In this document: positions 59,852 through 64,000 of the stretch, one piece after another
Layout of the letters: every line of letters starts with the position of its first letter
Position numbering within the stretch: the first letter of the stretch is position 1
NCBI GenBank assembly: GCA_019117125.1
Contig: DXAL01000035.1
Location: forward strand, 1 to 64,000
Direction: 5' to 3'
DNA from: Candidatus Mediterraneibacter merdipullorum
GTDB taxonomy: Bacteria > Bacillota > Clostridia > Lachnospirales > Lachnospiraceae
Length of the DNA: 64,000 bases
Notes under the pieces: model-generated
What the model saw: only the letters and a program-made list of their open reading frames with translations
The model's database searches: none
What the model was told of the DNA's origin: nothing
Position numbers and translations under genes: made by a program

Positions 59852-60645
59852 CCATCGACCTCCGCCAGCATATTCATCGCCCAGTACTGATAAAAATCCT
59901 TCTGGAAATGGATACCGTCCTGGTCATACAGGTCGCTGTGCTCCTCGTATACCTGGGTATTGTCGATAAAGTGATACCCCTTCTCCTCGCACCACGCCTT
60001 GAGCGCCTCATTGTACTCCGGTATCTCACGCCACTTCTCATTCTTCTCGAAAGCGCGTTCCTCCGCCGGGAAGATGGAATTGATATAGATTTCCGTATTC
60101 GGAAGGAGCGCTGTCAGCTGCTGCATGACTTCCTCGTACGCCGCCACATATTCCTCCGGCGTGTTCCACAGCCCGATGCCCTCGTCATTGAGCCCGGTGC
60201 ACAGGAACAGATAGGACGGATTGAGCGTCGCCATCTTCTCTTCGTGTTCTTCGATATTCAGGATGGTATACCCTGCTTCCGCGATGACGCGCTGACTGTC
60301 CAGGAATTCATAGAAGGTAAATCCCACGCTCCTGGAGTCCCCGAATATCAGGCAGTCGCTGAACTGCGCCCAGAGCGGTATCTCCCCCGCCTCGATTGCC
60401 TTTATCATGGACTGCTTCTGCACGGACTTGACATCCGCCTCCACAGTGGCGATATCCCTGCTCTCCAGTTCTTTAAGGTATTCGGTCCCGACACGGACCT
60501 CCTCCCTGTGCGGGTCCCAAAACGCCCGGACGAGCGTCACGATGCACAGGACCAGAATGAGCGCCCCCACGCAGAGGACAGGCAGCCTGTGCTTCCGGAA
60601 CGAGCCTGCAATGCTCTCTTTTATCTGAACGAGACTGTTTTTCAT
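59848..60645 (-). CDS. SGNH/GDSL hydrolase-type protein, cassette 2
   Basis: The 265-residue protein has an N-terminal membrane anchor (about 20-43) and an SGNH fold: FGDSRSVGF (about 114), CTGLNDEG (about 163) and DGIHFQ (about 245), giving Ser, Asn, Asp and His. The ATG at 60645 follows GAGAG. Two upstream ATGs (to 60702) remain possible but lack ribosome sites. It is the first gene of cassette 2. AT-rich promoter-like sequence at 60705-60745 precedes it, with no copy of the inverted repeat. Confidence 0.84.
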   Translation of the reverse strand: MKNSLVQIKESIAGSFRKHRLPVLCVGALILVLCIVTLVRAFWDPHREEVRVGTEYLKELESRDIATVEADVKSVQKQSMIKAIEAGEIPLWAQFSDCLIFGDSRSVGFTFYEFLDSQRVIAEAGYTILNIEEHEEKMATLNPSYLFLCTGLNDEGIGLWNTPEEYVAAYEEVMQQLTALLPNTEIYINSIFPAEERAFEKNEKWREIPEYNEALKAWCEEKGYHFIDNTQVYEEHSDLYDQDGIHFQKDFYQYWAMNMLAEVDG

Positions 60646-60879
60646 CTCTCTGTAAAACCCCCAGTTTTTCATCTTTCGGCAGAATTCGACAGAATTAGCC
60701 ATACTGAGATATAATATCTGTATAATGTTACTTTTTTGTTAAGTTTTTATGTCATATTTATTAATTTCATCTGCCCGGACAGTAATCATTTCTCGTTTTC
60801 AGTATGGAAGAAGCGGTTTTCTTTTCGCGGGATGCCCGCTCGTGCAGGTCCGGCGTCCGCCCACCGGGCGCAGCCGCGC

Positions 60880-60924
60880 AAAAAACTCCACCCAGCCCGC
60901 ACACCGGTGCGGTCACTGAGTGGA
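60880..60924 (-). terminator. Rho-independent terminator after htpG
   Basis: Minus-strand TCCACT-CCGCA pairs with TGCGG-GTGGA around a small loop, followed by six Us. It is 20 bases after the htpG stop. The remaining gap to 60703 shows only AT-rich sequence upstream of cassette 2. Confidence 0.75.
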
Positions 60925-60943
60925 TATTTCACACAATGTTTCT

Positions 60944-63001
60944 TTATTTTGTCAGGAGCATCATAATCTCATTGCTGCGCTGTACGAAAGCCGTCATCTC
61001 CTCCGGGCTGAGCGGCTTGTGCGCCAGCATCGCCAGGTCATAGAGCTGTCTGCAGATGATGGGCACATTCTTGCTGCGCTTATGCTCCACGAGGAACTTC
61101 ACGAGCGGATGGTTCGCGTTCAGGATGAGCGTTGCCTGGCTGCCGAACATGGACGGGTCCATACCGTTCATGCCGTACATCTTCATCATCTCCGCCATAC
61201 GCCTCTCCTGCTCGGAAAGGACTGCCATGGATGCCACATGGTCGTCTTTGAGCCTCTCGACTTTCACATCCAGCTTGTCATTGCCCAGCTCTTTGCGGAA
61301 TATCTCCACAAGGCTGTCCGCGGTTTTCTGAAAATCTTCTTTCTCCTCCTCAGCCACTTCGTCTTTCAGGGACTCGTGGACATCGGCGTCAATCCGCAGG
61401 AAACGGATATCCTCATGCTTCTGCTCCAGATAGGTCACAAAGGCGGAATCAATGTTGTGCGTCAGGATGATGGCATCCTGCCCCTGCGCCTTGAACATGT
61501 TGATGTACTGGCTCTGCTGTACTTCGTCCGTCACATAGAAGATATCGGTCTTCTTCTCCTCTTTGCCGGCGCCGTCTCCAGCGGCATCGTCCTTCTGCTC
61601 CGCGTCCGGGGTGCTGTCTGCGCCTTCCGCCTCCGCAGTCTGCTCCTCCTCTTTCCGGTTCTCTTTGATGACCTCCTCAAGAGTCAGATATTTATGCTCC
61701 AGATTCTTGTAAATCATGGAATCTTTCATCTTTTCGCCGAACTTCTCATCCTTGAGGCAGCCGAACTTGATGAACGGGCTGATGTCATCCCAGTATTTCT
61801 CATAGTTCTCCCGGTCTGTCTTGAACATCCCGACCAGCTTGTCCGCCACTTTCTTAGAGATGTAGTCCGCCACTTTCCCCACGAAGCCGTCATTCTGCAG
61901 GGCGCTTCTGGATACGTTGAGCGGCAGGTCCGGGCAGTCGATAACGCCCTTTAATACCATCAGGAATTCCGGGATGACCTCTTTGATGTTGTCCGCGATG
62001 AACACCTGATTGTTGTACAGCTTAATCGTGCCCTCGATGGATTCGTACTCCATGTTAATCTTCGGGAAATAGAGGATACCCTTTAAGTTGAACGGATAAT
62101 CCATGTTCAGATGTATCCAGAACAGCGGCTCCTTGTAATCCATAAATACCTTGCGGTAAAATGCGATATACTCGTCCTTTGTGCACTCGCTCGGGTTCTT
62201 GCCCCAGAGCGGATGGGTATCGCTGATGGACACCGGGCGCTTCACAATCTTCACCCGTTTCTTCGGCTCGCCCTCGCCCTCTTCTTTCTTCTCTTCCTCG
62301 ATATGCTCGACCACTTCGTCGGTGTCGAGCAGTTCATCCTCGTCAATGGTCTCGTACTCCGGCTCCGCGTTCGCTTTGGAGAGGAATATCTCCACCGGCA
62401 TGAAGGAGCAGTACTTCTCCAGGACTTCTCTTGCACGGTACTCGTTGGCAAACTCCAGGCTGTCTTCATTTAAGAACAGGGTAATCTCTGTGCCCACCGT
62501 CTCTTTGACGCCGTCCTGCATCTCGTACTCCGTGCCGCCCTGGCTCGCCCAGTGTACCGGAGATGCGCCTTCCTTATAAGAGAGCGTATCAATCTGCACC
62601 TCGTCCGCCACCATGAACGCCGAGTAGAAGCCCAGACCGAAATGTCCTATCATATCATCTTCCGTCGTCTTGTCCTTGTACTTCTCCAGGAACTGGGTCG
62701 CACCGGAAAATGCAATCTGCGTGATATACTCTTCCACTTCCTCCGCCGTCATGCCAAGACCGTTGTCGATGAACTTCATCGTCTTCTCTTCCGGATTGAC
62801 GATGACCTCAATCTTCGGCTGATAGCCTTCCGGGAGCTCATACTCTCCCATCATGTCCAGCTTCTTCAGCTTCGTGATGGCATCGCATCCGTTGGATATC
62901 ATCTCGCGGACGAAAATATCATGGTCCGAATATACCCATTTCTTTATGATAGGAAATATATTCTCGCTGTCAATCGATAAATTGCCTTTCTTTACTTCCA
63001 T
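60944..63001 (-). CDS. htpG: Chaperone HtpG (Hsp90)
   Basis: The 685-residue Hsp90 has an N-terminal ATP-binding domain with EMISNGCDAITKL (about 35-47), DNGLGM (about 79) and GHFGLGFYSAF (about 119). The middle domain has NVSRSALQND, and a C-terminal dimerisation domain ends the protein. A charged insertion with Glu/Ala-rich sequence lies about residues 455-490. It refolds or stabilises client proteins in the cytosol. GAGGTG precedes the ATG. A CIRCE element upstream indicates HrcA control. It is monocistronic. Confidence 0.95.
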   Translation of the reverse strand: MEVKKGNLSIDSENIFPIIKKWVYSDHDIFVREMISNGCDAITKLKKLDMMGEYELPEGYQPKIEVIVNPEEKTMKFIDNGLGMTAEEVEEYITQIAFSGATQFLEKYKDKTTEDDMIGHFGLGFYSAFMVADEVQIDTLSYKEGASPVHWASQGGTEYEMQDGVKETVGTEITLFLNEDSLEFANEYRAREVLEKYCSFMPVEIFLSKANAEPEYETIDEDELLDTDEVVEHIEEEKKEEGEGEPKKRVKIVKRPVSISDTHPLWGKNPSECTKDEYIAFYRKVFMDYKEPLFWIHLNMDYPFNLKGILYFPKINMEYESIEGTIKLYNNQVFIADNIKEVIPEFLMVLKGVIDCPDLPLNVSRSALQNDGFVGKVADYISKKVADKLVGMFKTDRENYEKYWDDISPFIKFGCLKDEKFGEKMKDSMIYKNLEHKYLTLEEVIKENRKEEEQTAEAEGADSTPDAEQKDDAAGDGAGKEEKKTDIFYVTDEVQQSQYINMFKAQGQDAIILTHNIDSAFVTYLEQKHEDIRFLRIDADVHESLKDEVAEEEKEDFQKTADSLVEIFRKELGNDKLDVKVERLKDDHVASMAVLSEQERRMAEMMKMYGMNGMDPSMFGSQATLILNANHPLVKFLVEHKRSKNVPIICRQLYDLAMLAHKPLSPEEMTAFVQRSNEIMMLLTK

Positions 63002-63087
63002 ATTTCACACCTCTTTATACTGTCTCTTAACCTCGCCGCCGGCAGCAGACCGGCGTGCGCAGGGACTGTCCCCGCGCCCTAAGAGAC

Positions 63088-63150
63088 ATTGTAGTACAGG
63101 GAAAATTAAAAGTCAATATAAAATTAGCACTCTTTTGGCAAGAGTGCTAA
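63088..63150 (-). promoter_or_regulatory. htpG promoter with CIRCE element
   Basis: On the minus strand TTGACT (63111-63116) and TACAAT (63088-63093) are 17 bases apart. TTAGCACTC (63124-63132), nine bases and GAGTGCTAA (63142-63150) form a perfect CIRCE operator 7 bases upstream of the -35 box. HrcA repressor binding would make htpG heat inducible. Confidence 0.92.
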
Positions 63151-63164
63151 TAGTTCATGTGAAA

Positions 63165-64000
63165 TCACGATGCGTCTTTCCGTCTTCTGTACCTGAGATA
63201 TCCGATGCCGCCGAGCACAACCACAGATGCAAAGACCGCAATCACATATCCCGTCCAGCTTTCTTCGCCGGTTTGCACCGCCTGCGTCCTGCCGGGAGAG
63301 CCGTCCTCTGCTTGCTCTGTTTTCAGACTCTCCGCGTTCCCCTTATCATCAGAGGCAGAAGGCTGTTTCCCACCGCCGCTGTCCGAACTGCCGGGAGTTG
63401 TATCGTCCGGGTCCGACGTTCCCGGAGTATCACTGCCTGTGTCATCCGGGTCCGACGGTTCCGGAGTATCACTGTCTGTGTCATCCGGGTCTGACGGTTC
63501 CGGGGTATCGCCGCCTGTATCAGCCGGGTCTTCCGCATAAAAGGATGTGCTTTCCTTCTCTGTCAGGCTGTCCGCGATATCTAACGCCACAAGACCGTTC
63601 TTTGTATAAGAGGCTGGTAAACTGGGTGGCATCCAAACCTTCCGCGTCTGCCGGAAGGCAAATTCTCCGGATGTTTTCATTATCTGTCGAAAACACATTT
63701 TCCTCAAACTTTGTCACGGAATCCGGGAATACGACCTCCTGCAGGTTTGTTGCATAAAGCGCCCCTGACGCGACTGTTTTTGTGCCTTCCCGCACAGTGT
63801 AGCTTCCTTCCCGGTACGTGGGAATGTTCACCAGTATCTGTTTCTCCTGGTCATACAGGACTCCGTCCACCGCCAGATATCTCCCGCCTGTATTCGGAGT
63901 TTCATACCGGTAGACTGCCCGCCAGTCATTCCAGACAGATACTTCCTCCTGAATCGATTCCGGCAGAATCAGTGTGCCGATGCTGTACCGGGATTTTGGC
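63165..64000 (-). pseudogene. Membrane-anchored surface protein with beta/LRR-like repeats, frameshifted and cut by the window edge
   Basis: The minus-strand frame entering at 64000 reads repeats like LRR_5/BspA surface proteins: YLAVDGVLYDQEKQ, VASGALYATNLQEVVFPDSV. Near 63600 (minus-strand TACAAAGAAC) the frame must shift by one base to continue into ALDIADSLTEKESTS. A Pro/Asp/Thr repeat of EPSDPDD units and a membrane helix with YRRRK tail (63170-63260) then follow. No LPXTG is seen. The break could be a true mutation or a sequencing error. Confidence 0.7.

Noticed and set aside
63165-63260. Sortase (LPXTG) anchor on the surface protein.
   Set aside because: The C-terminus has a membrane helix and YRRRK tail but no LPXTG-like motif before it.
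1-64000. tRNA, rRNA, CRISPR, prophage or toxin-antitoxin loci.
   Set aside because: No cloverleaf, rRNA-like block, regularly spaced repeat array, or recognisable phage or toxin gene was seen on either strand by reading. A tRNAscan or CRISPR finder run could still reveal small ones.

Overview
The window looks like a chromosomal segment of a GC-rich, endospore-forming Lachnospiraceae-type Firmicute. This is inferred from FtsEX, an alpha/beta-type spore protein, AddAB, DapL aminotransferase, PadR and PucR/CdaR regulators, consensus sigma-A promoters, AGGAGG ribosome sites and a CIRCE element. The species cannot be named from sequence alone. Most genes lie on the minus strand. No rRNA, tRNA, CRISPR array, transposase or prophage gene was seen.

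Layout. 1-17.6 kb is mainly housekeeping: an S41 protease, ftsX-ftsE, a PucR/CdaR-like regulator, a WecG/TagA-like protein, a spore protein, a padR-DUF1700-DUF4097-pspC envelope-stress-like operon, dapL, a DUF1294 gene, addA-addB and thioredoxin. 17.7-29.2 kb holds a Crp/Fnr regulator and then a 14-gene bacterial microcompartment (BMC) operon read right to left: class II aldolase, PduO-C-like protein, CoA-acylating aldehyde dehydrogenase, zinc alcohol dehydrogenase, four BMC-H proteins, PduL, EutN-type vertex protein, PduS-like flavo/iron-sulfur protein, BMC-T, a DeoR-type regulator and an iron alcohol dehydrogenase. The content fits fuculose/rhamnulose phosphate cleavage with lactaldehyde and propionaldehyde-type chemistry, but no diol dehydratase (B12 or glycyl-radical) is encoded here. 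Five cargo enzymes carry short amphipathic targeting helices.

29.5-44.8 kb is mixed: a PHP phosphoesterase, a DUF6512 membrane protein, an NMN-adenylyltransferase-like protein, a flavodoxin, a Nudix hydrolase, a heterodimeric ABC exporter, a HAD hydrolase, an LspA-like protein, a zinc-ribbon helical-repeat protein, a subtilase-fold protein whose catalytic serine is cysteine, a ClpX-like ATPase, DNA ligase A and a pseudouridine synthase.

44.8-60.7 kb is the most unusual stretch. Two paralogous four-gene cassettes (SGNH hydrolase, DUF4358, MBOAT acyltransferase, DHHW protein), probably for O-acetylation of an exported polymer, sit on the same strand. They flank an orphan CheB-CheR fusion and a 1344-residue multi-sensor EAL protein. 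Two copies of one near-perfect inverted repeat lie immediately downstream of promoter -10 boxes, one before the first cassette and one before the DUF5721 gene, which suggests a shared operator. The window ends with CIRCE-controlled htpG and a frameshifted, truncated surface-protein gene.
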